The notes under the pieces are model-generated. The model made no database searches, was not told the origin of the DNA, and was given only the letters and a program-made list of their open reading frames with translations. From contig NZ_CP090983.1 of the NCBI RefSeq assembly GCF_021513155.1, forward strand, positions 2,264,501 through 2,328,500: a stretch of DNA of 64,000 nt, read 5' to 3'. Within the stretch, counting starts at the first letter, position 1. Each line of letters opens with the position of its first letter. This document shows positions 45,605-54,465 of this stretch, in pieces. Origin of the DNA: Jeotgalibaca sp. MA1X17-3 (GTDB taxonomy: Bacteria > Bacillota > Bacilli > Lactobacillales > Aerococcaceae). The position numbers and the translations under genes were made by a program.

Positions 45605-46048
45605 TTGGAAGAAAATAATATGAATGTTAAGGCTTTTACTATTTTTATGAAATCTTCACAGTCTATCCAAAAACTAATTAAACAAGACTTCTTAAAAAAA
45701 GAAATTAATTTAAATGAATACGCAATTATGGAGCTATTATTTCATAGAGGAGATCAACCCATTCAATCCATTGGAAAAAGAATTCTTATGGGTGGAGGTA
45801 GTATCACCTATGTGATTGATAAGCTTGAGAAAAAAGAGTTTTTGTATAGAAAACCAAGCGATGAAGATCGTCGTAAGGTCTACGCTTGTATTACTGAAAA
45901 AGGAAAACAATACATGAATCAACGTGTAAAAGAACAAGAAACGTTAATCAATACTATTTTTAATGAGTGGGATAAAGATGAAGTTGAACAAGCCACTCTT
46001 CTTCTCAAACGTATTGGGATACATGCAGAAAGTTTACTAAAAAAATAA
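45605..46048 (+). CDS. MarR family regulator, MhqR-like
   Basis: A 147-residue MarR-type winged-helix protein: LNEYAIMELLFHRGDQPIQSIGKRILMGGGSITYVIDKLEKKEFLYRKPSDEDRRKVYACITEKG. Sequence style and the following genes match MhqR, the repressor that senses quinones and other electrophiles in Bacillus and Staphylococcus. TTG 45605 is the start after a GGGGTGATATCACT stretch; ATG 45620 is the alternative. It heads a same-strand run of eight genes and probably controls at least the next four. No Cys occurs in the DNA-binding part, so sensing would be by ligand binding. Confidence 0.87.
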   Translation: MEENNMNVKAFTIFMKSSQSIQKLIKQDFLKKEINLNEYAIMELLFHRGDQPIQSIGKRILMGGGSITYVIDKLEKKEFLYRKPSDEDRRKVYACITEKGKQYMNQRVKEQETLINTIFNEWDKDEVEQATLLLKRIGIHAESLLKK

Positions 46049-46062
46049 AAGGAGTTTTTTTA

Positions 46063-47019
46063 ATGACTGATAAATTACTAGGAATTCACCATGTTACAGC
46101 AATGACAGATAACGCAATGAGAAATTACAAATTTTTCACGGAAGTTCTGGGAATGAGATTAGTAAAGAAAACAGTAAATCAGGATGATATTTATACATAT
46201 CATACTTTTTTCGCAGATGATATTGGTTCACCTGGAACGGATATGACCTTTTTCGATTTCCCTAATAATCCAAAAGGAGTATCTGGAACCAACTCGATTT
46301 CTAGAACAGGTCTACGAGTACCAAATGATGCAGCACTAGAATATTATTTGAATCGTTTTAAAGAGTTTGATGTGAAAAATGATGGTATTCAAGAACTATT
46401 TGGTAAGAAGGTTTTACCTTTTGAAGAAGTAGATGGCTAAAAGTATCAATTATTTTCTGATGAAAAAAATGAGGGTGTGGCTCCTGGAATACCTTGGAAA
46501 AATGGTCCCGTACCTGAAGATAAAGCCATCTATGGTCTAGGGCCAATAGAAATCACAGTAAGTTACTATGATGATTTCAAAAAAGTACTTACTGAAATTT
46601 ATAAAATGAAACCAATTCTTGAAGAAGATGATGTAACCCTTTTTGATATAGGGGAAGGCGGAAATGGTGGACAAGTTATCTTAAGAAAAGATGAAACAAC
46701 ATCTGGTGTTCAAGGATATGGCGAAGTACACCATGTATCATTTAGAGTAAAGGATCATGCAGCTATTAAAGGCTGGGAAGAAAAATATAACAAGCTAGGT
46801 TTAAATCATTCTGGCCATGTCGACCGTTTTTACTTCGAAGCTCTTTATACACGAGTTGGTCATATTCTCATTGAATTATCAACAGATGGGCCTGGTTTTA
46901 TGGGTGATGAGCCTTATGAAACGTTGGGAGAGAGTCTTTCACTTCCTCCGTTCCTTGAAGAAAAACGTGAATATATTGAGAAACAGATTCGACCATTTGA
47001 CACAAAACGATCTAAGTAG
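46063..47019 (+). pseudogene. Ring-cleavage-type VOC dioxygenase (MhqO-like), with an in-frame stop
   Basis: The restored 318-residue protein has two vicinal-oxygen-chelate halves: GIHHVTAMTDNAMRNYKFFTEVLGMRLVKKTVNQDD and EVHHVSFRVKDHA. Metal ligands include the His of GIHH, the His of VHH and a C-terminal Glu in ILIELSTDGPGF. This family degrades hydroquinones and catechols. TAA at 46438-46440 interrupts DG-KYQLF; CAA (one C-to-T change) would restore it. It is 14 bp after marR and is the first structural gene. Confidence 0.88.
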
Positions 47020-47039
47020 TTAAAAGAGGAGATTTTAAA

Positions 47040-47933
47040 ATGGAACCTATTAAAAGAATTCATCATATCAGTGCAATTGTAGGAGATCCAAACGAAAACT
47101 TAAAGTTTTATAGAGATGTTCTAGGTCTTCGTTTAATTAAGCAAACAGTAAATTTTGATGATCCGGGTGTATATCATCTATACTTTTCAAATCATCAGGT
47201 GACACCGGGAACAGTTATTACCTTCTTTCCATGGACGAATAACAATTATGGAACGAAAGGTAGCGGACAGGTAGGAAGAATTGCATTCAGAATACCAAAA
47301 GGAAGTTTCAATTACTGGAAAGAACATTTAGCTTCTCAAAATCTCAAAGTTGAAATAACTCAGCTTTTTGGAAAAGATACGCTTGAATTTGATGATATTC
47401 ATGGACTTGAACTAGCAATGGTTGAAGGAGAAAAATCTGCAGACCGTCCTGATATTATCGGCTTTCATGGCTCCGTATTATTATCAGAACATCCTAATGC
47501 TACGAAAAAATTGCTCGTAGACAGTATGGGATTAAAAGAACTTGATTATAACGATCAAAATATTCATGTAGAAACCGTTGGAGAAGAAAAGCATCACATC
47601 ATTACTTCTGTTCCTCCTCAACCTGTAGGAAGATTCGGAATTGGAACCGTTCATCATATTGCTTGGTCCGTACCAGATCTGGATGCCTTAAAAGAATGGC
47701 AAAATTTACTTTTTGAAGAAAATATTGGAGCAACTGTAGTAAAAGATAGAAATTACTTTAATTCTGTCTATTCTATCGAAAAAGGGAAAATAGTATTTGA
47801 GTTCGCAACAGATGGACCTGGATTCACTATAGATGAAGATATAGCGTCACTTGGAACAACTTTACAATTACCAAAACAATATGAACAGAATAGACCTACA
47901 TATGAAACCCTGTTACCTAAATTGGATATATAG
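47040..47933 (+). CDS. Ring-cleavage-type VOC dioxygenase (MhqO/MhqA-like), second copy
   Basis: A 297-residue two-domain VOC protein paralogous to its neighbour: RIHHISAIVGDPNENLKFYRDVLGLRLIKQTVNFDD at the start, HGLELAMVEGEKSADRP in the middle, TVHHIAWSVPDLDALKEWQ and IVFEFATDGPGF near the end. The His-His-Glu metal triad is visible (IHH, VHH, FEF). It probably cleaves hydroquinone-type substrates. Unlike the first copy it is intact. It lies 20 bp after the first copy and 3 bp before the flavin-reductase-like gene. Confidence 0.92.
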   Translation: MEPIKRIHHISAIVGDPNENLKFYRDVLGLRLIKQTVNFDDPGVYHLYFSNHQVTPGTVITFFPWTNNNYGTKGSGQVGRIAFRIPKGSFNYWKEHLASQNLKVEITQLFGKDTLEFDDIHGLELAMVEGEKSADRPDIIGFHGSVLLSEHPNATKKLLVDSMGLKELDYNDQNIHVETVGEEKHHIITSVPPQPVGRFGIGTVHHIAWSVPDLDALKEWQNLLFEENIGATVVKDRNYFNSVYSIEKGKIVFEFATDGPGFTIDEDIASLGTTLQLPKQYEQNRPTYETLLPKLDI

Positions 47934-47936
47934 CAT

Positions 47937-48557
47937 ATGAAAAAAATATTAAGTTTTTCTCCAGATGAGCTGACACTAAAAGAAAAGAAAAAATTTCTGA
48001 TTGGTTCCGTTATTCCTAGACCCATTGCTCTTGTCTCAACGATTTCTAATACAGGCATCGTCAATATTGCACCATTCAGTTATTTTAATATCGTCACGTA
48101 TGACCCTCCTATTCTTTCGATTGCGGTTCAAAGGACAGATGGGGTTCCCAAAGATACGAGTAGGAATATTTTTGAAAATAAAGAAGCCGTTATTCAAATT
48201 GTTGATACTGACAATGTAGAAGCTGCAAACTTGACTTCAGCATCCCTTGGACCAGATGAGAGTGAACTAGACATATCGAACTTTACTACTGTAGAATCAA
48301 AAGCAATAAGAGTTCCAGGACTGAATGAAACAAAAGTTAGGTTTGAAACTGAATTATACGATTCTATGACTATTTATAACGAAAAAAACATTCCTACTGC
48401 AGACATGATTCTTTTGAAAGTGAAACACTATCATATAAATGAAAAGATTTATCATAATGGGTACATTGATCCCATAAAGCTAAAGGCAGTTAGTCGACTC
48501 GCAGGAAACGATTACGCAGAAATAGGCAAGCTTTTCACAGTGAAACGACCTGAGTAA
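47937..48557 (+). CDS. Flavin reductase-like domain protein
   Basis: A 206-residue FMN-binding split-barrel protein of the flavin reductase-like / DIM6-NTAB type: FLIGSVIPRPIALVSTISNTGIVNIAPFSYFNIVTYDPPILSIAV, the typical flavin-binding start. The family reduces flavins with NAD(P)H or acts as a small oxidoreductase. The start codon is only three bases past the upstream stop and has a poor ribosome binding site, indicating translational coupling to the VOC gene. In electrophile-resistance clusters this family often accompanies MhqO-like enzymes. Confidence 0.9.
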   Translation: MKKILSFSPDELTLKEKKKFLIGSVIPRPIALVSTISNTGIVNIAPFSYFNIVTYDPPILSIAVQRTDGVPKDTSRNIFENKEAVIQIVDTDNVEAANLTSASLGPDESELDISNFTTVESKAIRVPGLNETKVRFETELYDSMTIYNEKNIPTADMILLKVKHYHINEKIYHNGYIDPIKLKAVSRLAGNDYAEIGKLFTVKRPE

Positions 48558-48576
48558 AAAGAAAGGTGTGGGTAAT

Positions 48577-49170
48577 TTGGAATATATTTATAAAGAAAAG
48601 AAAAAAGGTGCTCCTCTATTTGTGTTACTCCATGGTACAGGTGGCACAGAAAAAGACTTAGTCTCTCTTGCAGAATTTTTAAACCCCGAATATAATATCT
48701 TGGGTATCAGAGGGAATGTACAAGAAAATGGGATGAATAGATATTTTAAACGTCATGGAGAAGGTCATTACGATTGGGAAGATTTGGAATTTCGGGGAAA
48801 CGAACTTTACACTTTTATTGTAGAAAAATCAAATGAATATACATTTAAAATGGAAGATATTGTATTGGTAGGCTTCTCAAACGGATCCAATATCGCAATT
48901 AAAATGATGCTCCAACAACCAAAATCATTTAAGAGAGCAGCATTATTTGCACCTATGTATCCTACAGATGTTCAAACAAAACCCGATTTTAGTGACTTGA
49001 AAGTATTTCTATCACTGGGTAAAGATGACCCCATTGTACCAGAGTCCGAAAATTTGCGTGTCATTGATCTCTTCAAACAAAGTGGCGCAGATGTTACAAC
49101 AGCTCGAATAAATGGACATCAGCTAACTCAAGAGGTGGCTGAAAAAGCTCAAATTTGGTTAAACAAATAG
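48577..49170 (+). CDS. Alpha/beta hydrolase, MhqD-like carboxylesterase
   Basis: A protein of about 198 residues in the phospholipase/carboxylesterase group: LFVLLHGTGGTEKDLVSLAEFL (oxyanion region), the nucleophile Ser in VGFSNGS, then LGKDDPIVP (Asp) and NGHQLTQE (His) for the triad. MhqD in Bacillus has the same architecture and is part of the quinone regulon. TTG 48577 is the preferred start (AAAGGTGTGGG upstream); GTG 48568 sits inside that site. Eleven to twenty bases separate it from the previous gene. Confidence 0.87.
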   Translation: MEYIYKEKKKGAPLFVLLHGTGGTEKDLVSLAEFLNPEYNILGIRGNVQENGMNRYFKRHGEGHYDWEDLEFRGNELYTFIVEKSNEYTFKMEDIVLVGFSNGSNIAIKMMLQQPKSFKRAALFAPMYPTDVQTKPDFSDLKVFLSLGKDDPIVPESENLRVIDLFKQSGADVTTARINGHQLTQEVAEKAQIWLNK

Positions 49171-49247
49171 TTTTGATATTAATTTTTATTAAACTAAATC
49201 CTCTGTTTTTATTATAGTGGAGAAAAAATTTTATAGGAGTGAATCAA

Positions 49248-49523
49248 ATGGAGATAAAAAAACTGAATGAAAAATTCTATATCGGGGATAATTCGGAAGA
49301 ACCTTTGGCTGAAATGACCATTGTTATGAATGGTACTAAACAATTTATTATTGATCACACAATGGTCAGTGATGAATTGCGAGGAGAAGGAATTGGAGAT
49401 CAATTGTTGGCAGAGGTAGTGAAGTATGCCCGAGAAAATAGTCTTCAAGTTATTCCTTTATGTCCTTTTGCAAAAGCTAGACTTGAAAGAGATAAAGAAT
49501 TGTACAAAGATATTTTAATTTAA
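49248..49523 (+). CDS. Small GNAT (YjdJ-type) N-acetyltransferase
   Basis: A protein of about 91 residues with the compact GNAT fold of the YjdJ/Gtn type: FIIDHTMVSDELRGEGIGDQLLAEVVKYARENSLQVIPLCPFAKARLER. The acetyl-CoA loop is RGEGIG. These minimal GNATs have no known substrate. ATG 49248 is chosen over GTG 49239 because the TAGGAG site lies just before. It is separated from the hydrolase gene by about 75 bp and could have its own promoter. Confidence 0.88.
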   Translation: MEIKKLNEKFYIGDNSEEPLAEMTIVMNGTKQFIIDHTMVSDELRGEGIGDQLLAEVVKYARENSLQVIPLCPFAKARLERDKELYKDILI

Positions 49524-49595
49524 AAAGTAAGATTAAGTATATATTACTTATAGATTTAAACTAATAAAAAAATAGATTTTAAGGAGAGAAAAATT

Positions 49596-50207
49596 ATGAA
49601 AAATGTTAAATTGGCTATTATCTTTTACAGTGTGGGTGGAACAAATCTTCAAATGGCAAAATGGGCGAAAGAAAGTGCAGAAGCAGCTGGGGCCGAAGTG
49701 AGATTGCTAAAGGTTCAAGAACTTGCACCACAATCTGTTATTGATAGTAATGACAAATGGAAAGCAACAGTAGAAGCAACAAAAGATATCCCTGTAGCTA
49801 CTTCTGACGATATCGTATGGGCAGATTCCATCATCTTCAGTACGCCAACCCGTTTTGGAAATATGGCTTCACAAATGAAACAATTTATTGATATTCAAGG
49901 AGGTATTTGGGCGAGTGGCAAGACAATCAATAAAGTAGTAAGTGCTATGTCATCCGCACAAAACCCACATGGTGGTCAAGAAGCCACTATTCTCAGCCTC
50001 TATACGACTATGATGCATTGGGGTGCGATTATTGTTCCTACGGGCTACACCGATCAGTCCATTTTCACTGCAGGTGGTAATCCTTATGGTACAAGTGTAA
50101 CAGTTGGACCGGAAGATAAGATGATTGAAGACGTTGAAGCGGCAATAAAACATCAAGCAAAACGTACGGTTACTGTGGCACAATGGGTTAAAAATGGCCA
50201 ATCATAA
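49596..50207 (+). CDS. NAD(P)H:quinone oxidoreductase, WrbA-like flavodoxin
   Basis: A 203-residue flavodoxin-fold enzyme with the FMN phosphate loop YSVGGTNLQMAKWA (WrbA consensus YSxTGxxxxxA with variation), FSTPTRFGNMASQMKQFID, and STTMMHWGAIIVPTGYT-like SLYTTMMHWGAIIVPTGYT. WrbA reduces quinones by two electrons, avoiding semiquinone radicals. It fits the island as the reductive branch beside the ring-cleaving VOC enzymes. TTAAGGAGAG precedes the ATG. Confidence 0.93.
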   Translation: MKNVKLAIIFYSVGGTNLQMAKWAKESAEAAGAEVRLLKVQELAPQSVIDSNDKWKATVEATKDIPVATSDDIVWADSIIFSTPTRFGNMASQMKQFIDIQGGIWASGKTINKVVSAMSSAQNPHGGQEATILSLYTTMMHWGAIIVPTGYTDQSIFTAGGNPYGTSVTVGPEDKMIEDVEAAIKHQAKRTVTVAQWVKNGQS

Positions 50208-50354
50208 GAAATATTTATTCTTTTTTTAAAATATCACATGATTATTTTATAGGGAGTGTTGTGACAAAAACTAGTATCTTAACAGTTTAATTAGATAAAA
50301 AATTTGAACACGTCCCCTCCTCTTAGAATATAGTGATTTGAAAGGGTGATATTA

Positions 50355-51254
50355 ATGGGATTTTATAAAAAAAATAAAAATGAAATTATCACTCTCCAGC
50401 TTCTCTCCCAGATTCTTGGGAAAATTAAACTTGAATATGCCGCACAGGAGCCACAGTGGGCACATGTTATCCTTGATATTACACCACGTGGATTTTCAAC
50501 CGGGCTACTACATCACCACTCTTTGTATTTTAAAATCGAAGTAGATCTAATTAAAAACTTACTTATTATTGAAACGGAAAGCAGCGAAGTTTATGTGAAG
50601 TTAGCTGATGGAAAATCAATTTGCGAATATTATCAAGAAATAATGTCTCAAGCAAAAAAAGTGGGTTTACCACTCTCCATTCAAACAAAACCACAGGAAA
50701 TGGAAACTCAAACGCCTTTTGAAGAAGATCATATTCATCATCATTACAATGAGGACGTTGCTACACAAATTCTTAACTGGTTCCAGTTTGCATGGAAAGC
50801 TGAACAACAATTTATTGCACCATTCAGACAAAGAAAGATCTATCCTGGTCTTTTCTGGGGAACATTCGATGTCTCATGTATTCTTTTATATAATGAGCTA
50901 GAACCTTTTCCAGATGATAGTAAAATTATAGAACGAGCTGCATTTGATGAACAAATGGTTGAATTCGGTTTTTGGTTAGGCGATGAAAATGTTGAGAATC
51001 CAACTTTCTTTACACTTCCATATCCATTTGTTGAAGAAGTGGAATTGAAAACTGACAAATCTTTTCCAAAAGGAAGCTACTTCAGCTCCACAATGGCTGA
51101 GTACCTCTATGAAATAAAAGAAGAAATCGATCAAGTTGATACGGATAAAGTAATCCAATTTATGGAAGCTTCTTGTAGAAGTTCTATTGCCTATTTAATG
51201 TGGGAAAATACAAGTCACTACTTTGAACAATTGAAAATGAAGAAAAAAGAATAG
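50355..51254 (+). CDS. DUF5996 family protein
   Basis: A protein of about 299 residues of the DUF5996 family: PQWAHVILDITPRGFSTGLLHH, FRQRKIYPGLFWGTFDVSCILL, and FGFWLGDENVENPTFFTLPYPF. The middle part carries many His residues (DHIHHHYNEDVA). Function unknown. Soluble, without signal peptide. Preceded by AAAGGGTG and ATG 50355. It lies 147 bp after the quinone reductase on the same strand and ends at a terminator, so it may be the last gene of the island or a separate unit. Confidence 0.85.
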   Translation: MGFYKKNKNEIITLQLLSQILGKIKLEYAAQEPQWAHVILDITPRGFSTGLLHHHSLYFKIEVDLIKNLLIIETESSEVYVKLADGKSICEYYQEIMSQAKKVGLPLSIQTKPQEMETQTPFEEDHIHHHYNEDVATQILNWFQFAWKAEQQFIAPFRQRKIYPGLFWGTFDVSCILLYNELEPFPDDSKIIERAAFDEQMVEFGFWLGDENVENPTFFTLPYPFVEEVELKTDKSFPKGSYFSSTMAEYLYEIKEEIDQVDTDKVIQFMEASCRSSIAYLMWENTSHYFEQLKMKKKE

Positions 51255-51264
51255 TCATTTACAT

Positions 51265-51299
51265 CAAACGTCTTGGTTTTATTACAAGACGTTTTTTTA
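51265..51299 (+). terminator. Terminator after the DUF5996 gene
   Basis: AAACGTCTTG pairs with CAAGACGTTT around GTTTTATTA, followed by a T run. It closes the quinone-resistance island. Confidence 0.93.
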
Positions 51300-51610
51300 T
51301 TTTTTATACTTATGGATTTAAGTTTAAAGAATTGCTTGTCTAGTTTCCATCATAGATGACTATAATAATACTGGCTTTCGCAGTAAACCATTTCATATGT
51401 AAATCAATTTTCTAAATGTTATAAAATCTACTTCTAGAATTTTTCTACGTAGAGTTGTTTTGAATGTATGGAGAGATCCTGTCATTATAACGGATCATTA
51501 CTATTTTCATTAGCTAAAACAGAATAAATAAGATAAGATTAGCGCAATAGATGCAAACTTAGTTTCAGTTGTTTTCTAACCATGCAAATTCCTAGGAAGG
51601 GGAGAACTCT
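51300..51610. other. Intergenic region upstream of the GH13 gene
   Basis: About 310 AT-rich bases. TTGTCT (51339) and TATAAT (51364) are 19 bp apart and could be a poor promoter. No gene or repeat is supported. Confidence 0.45.
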
Positions 51611-53298
51611 ATGAAAACACAAGAAATTCCTTGGTGGAAAAAAAGTGTCGTGTATCATATCTTTTTGCGTAGTTTTAAAGATTCTGACGGAGATGGCATT
51701 GGGGATATTCATGGAATCATTGAAAAATTAGACTATCTAGAAAATTTAGGTGTAGAAGTTCTTTGGATTTCTCCTATTAACGATTCACCTCAAGTCGATT
51801 CGGGCTATGATATCCGTGATTATTACTCTGTATACCCCCTTATGGAACGATGCAAGATATTGAAAAACTGATTGAAGAGCTACATAGTAGAAATATGAAA
51901 TTACTTCTCGATGTTGTTATTAATCATACCTCCGATGAGCATCCTTGGTTTTTAAAAAGTCGTTCTTCCTTAACAAGCCCCTACCGTGACTACTATTTCT
52001 GGCGTGATGAATCCTCACCAGGACAGCCTCCCAATAAATGGCAATCCATTTTCGGAGGAAGTGCTTGGAAATACGATCCTTCTACAAATCAATCCTACTT
52101 GCATCTCTTTCATACAAAACAACCGGATTTAAATTGGGACCATCCTCCTGTGCGGAAAAGTATTTATAAAATGTTAAAATTTTGGCTCGACAAAGGTGTT
52201 GATGGCTTTCGTTTGGACGCTATTTTTATCATTTCAAAAGATCAATCCTTTCCAGAAGGAATCCCGCTTCCTGGAACTCCTTTTACTCATGGATCCCCTC
52301 ACTACCGAAATGGCCCGCGCGTACATGAATTCCTTCAAGAAATGAATCAAGAAGTTTTTTCTCATTATGATATTCTAACTGCTGGCGAAGCAGAAGAAGT
52401 TACTCCAAAAGAGGCACAGTTGTTGACTAGTCCTCAACGTAAAGAAATTAATCTGGTTCTTCCTTTCGAACATATTCAATCTGACGAAAAGGATGATAAA
52501 TGGCTTTGGAGAACCATTGATGTTTTGAAATTCAAACATATTATTTCCAAATGGCATCAAGGATTAGAAGATACTGGCTGGATGGGACTATATTGGACCA
52601 GTCACGACATTGCTCGTTCGGTAACTCGATTTGGAAATGATAGCAAAGAATATCGAATAAAATCTGCTAAAATGTTGGCAACCTGTTTGTATTTTTTACG
52701 TGCTACTCTCTTTATCATGCAAGGTGAAGAAATTGGGATGACAAACGTTCCTTTTGAATCTCTGGATGATTTCCCAGACATTGAAACACAACAAATTTAT
52801 GACCAAAAACGTTCTATCGGGTGGTCTCACGAAAGAACAATGATTGCTATTCGTCGCAAATCAAGAGATAATAGTAGAACACCGATGCAATGGGACGATC
52901 GCCACGCAGCTGGTTTTACAACTGGCACCCCGTGGATGAAAGTAAATCCTAATTATACGTATATAAATGTGGAAGAAAGTTTACAAGATCCTGAATCTAT
53001 CTTCTATCATTACAAGGCATTGATCCAAATTCGGAAACAAAAAGAAATGCTATGTACGAGTCCTTTTAAACTTTTATTAGAAAAACATCCCGAAGTCTTT
53101 GCTTATTTACGTTATAATCAAAAAGAAACGATTCTCGTTCTCTGTAATTTTTCTGAATTTTCTCAATCCTTAGAAAATGAAACTCTACCTAATGAACTTA
53201 ATCATGCAACGATCATGATTACGAACCGAGAATATTCATCGAAAAATAGAACGATTTTGGAACCATATGAGTCAACCGTTTATCAATGGAATCAATAA
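51611..53298 (+). pseudogene. GH13 alpha-glucosidase (oligo-1,6-glucosidase-like), with a frameshift
   Basis: The restored protein has about 562 residues and the GH13 layout: WWKKSVVYHIFLRSFKDSDGDGIGD, DVVINHTSDEHPWF, the nucleophile in GVDGFRLDAIF and the acid/base Glu in AGEAEE. The last conserved region reads TSHD where NNHD is usual. The frame breaks in the C run at 51835-51839: one more C gives YYSVYPPYGTMQDIEK. The frameshift may be a homopolymer sequence error. Likely substrates are isomalto-oligosaccharides, sucrose or similar alpha-glucosides; no sugar transporter is next to it. An aldo/keto reductase gene follows 21 bp later. Confidence 0.88.
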
Positions 53299-53319
53299 TC
53301 ATTTAAAGGAGGAGTTTTA

Positions 53320-54297
53320 ATGAATTACAGAAATTTAGGAAATAGTGGATTACGTGTCAGTGAGTTATCTTTAGGAAGTTGGCTTACGTATGGTAAATCG
53401 GTAGAGGATGATACCGCAAAAAAATGTATCGAAACGGCCTATGATTTAGGAATCAATTTCTTTGATACGGCAAACGTTTATGAAAGTGGGAACGCAGAAA
53501 TTGTTTTAGGAAACGTGCTGAAAAATTATGATCGCTCTAGTGTAGTTGTTGCCAGTAAGGTATTTTTCCCTATGGGTGATGGTCCTAACGATCGTGGACT
53601 TTCACGCAAGCATATCTTCGAACAATGTGATGCTAGTCTACAACGCTTAGAAATGGACTATTTAGACCTCTATCAATGTCACCGTTATGACCCTTCTGTG
53701 CCAATAGAAGAAACGTTATGGGCTCTGGATGATTTACAACGACAAGGTAAAATTTTATATGCTGGTGTTAGCGAATGGCCAGCTGATAAAATTCAAGAAG
53801 CACACCGTATTGCGAAAGAACGCAATTTCCGTCCTTTAGTATCGAATCAACCTGTTTATAATATGATTGAACGTTACATCGAAATGGAAGTTCTTCCTGT
53901 ATCGGTAGCAAATGGAATGGGACAAATCGTCTTTTCTCCATTAGCTCAAGGAATTTTAACCGGAAAATACAAACCCGGCCAACAAGTTCCGGCAGATAGT
54001 CGTGCTGCCAACACAGAAATTAGTGGGTTCATGAAGTCTTATTTAGAAAATGATTACCTTTTAGAAGTCGTTCAACAATTACAACAATTCGCTCATGAGC
54101 TTGACATCAACCTACCGCAATTGGCGTTAGCTTGGATTCTTCGTCAACCAGGAGTTAGTTCTGCGATTATTGGTGCCAGCAGACCAGAGCAAATTGAAGA
54201 CAATGTAAAAGCTGTTGATGTAGAATTGACAGATCAGATTCTTCAAGGAATCAATGAGTTATTAATGCCTATTTCTAATTTTGGACCACGAAAGTAA
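53320..54297 (+). CDS. Aldo/keto reductase
   Basis: A 325-residue NADPH-dependent reductase of the AKR family related to potassium-channel beta subunits and YghZ. The catalytic Asp/Tyr/Lys/His set is visible: NFFDTANVY, VVASKVF and YQCHRYD. Cofactor residues are in IIGASRPEQIEDN. It reduces aldehydes and ketones; the physiological substrate is unknown. It follows the GH13 gene by 21 bp and is probably co-transcribed. AAAGGAGGAG precedes the ATG. A terminator follows. Confidence 0.94.
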   Translation: MNYRNLGNSGLRVSELSLGSWLTYGKSVEDDTAKKCIETAYDLGINFFDTANVYESGNAEIVLGNVLKNYDRSSVVVASKVFFPMGDGPNDRGLSRKHIFEQCDASLQRLEMDYLDLYQCHRYDPSVPIEETLWALDDLQRQGKILYAGVSEWPADKIQEAHRIAKERNFRPLVSNQPVYNMIERYIEMEVLPVSVANGMGQIVFSPLAQGILTGKYKPGQQVPADSRAANTEISGFMKSYLENDYLLEVVQQLQQFAHELDINLPQLALAWILRQPGVSSAIIGASRPEQIEDNVKAVDVELTDQILQGINELLMPISNFGPRK

Positions 54298-54305
54298 TTA
54301 CAAAA

Positions 54306-54357
54306 TAAAAGACTCTTCATTTCTGCTAGTTTGTAGCTAAAATGGAGAGTCTTTTTT
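54306..54357 (+). terminator. Terminator after the aldo/keto reductase gene
   Basis: AAAAGACTCTTCATTT pairs with AAATGGAGAGTCTTTT, followed by a T run. Confidence 0.92.
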
Positions 54358-54465
54358 AGTTGGTTTACTACTTGATGCGTATCACCCTTTGCGTATCAAC
54401 TAGAGATTAGTTTCTACCAATAAAAGTTACCAAAAAACCACTTTAACCATCTACAGTAAATAAAC

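Noticed and set aside
4342..46440. Several in-frame TAA codons at Gln positions, suggesting TAA is read as Gln
   Set aside because: Most genes in the window end at TAA right before terminators, so TAA works as stop. Only a few sites are affected, and single-base lesions occur next to them. Error or decay explains them better.
54374..54402. Direct repeat TGCGTATCA, spaced by 15 bases
   Set aside because: Only nine bases, twice, with no gene start or tandem array nearby; likely chance.
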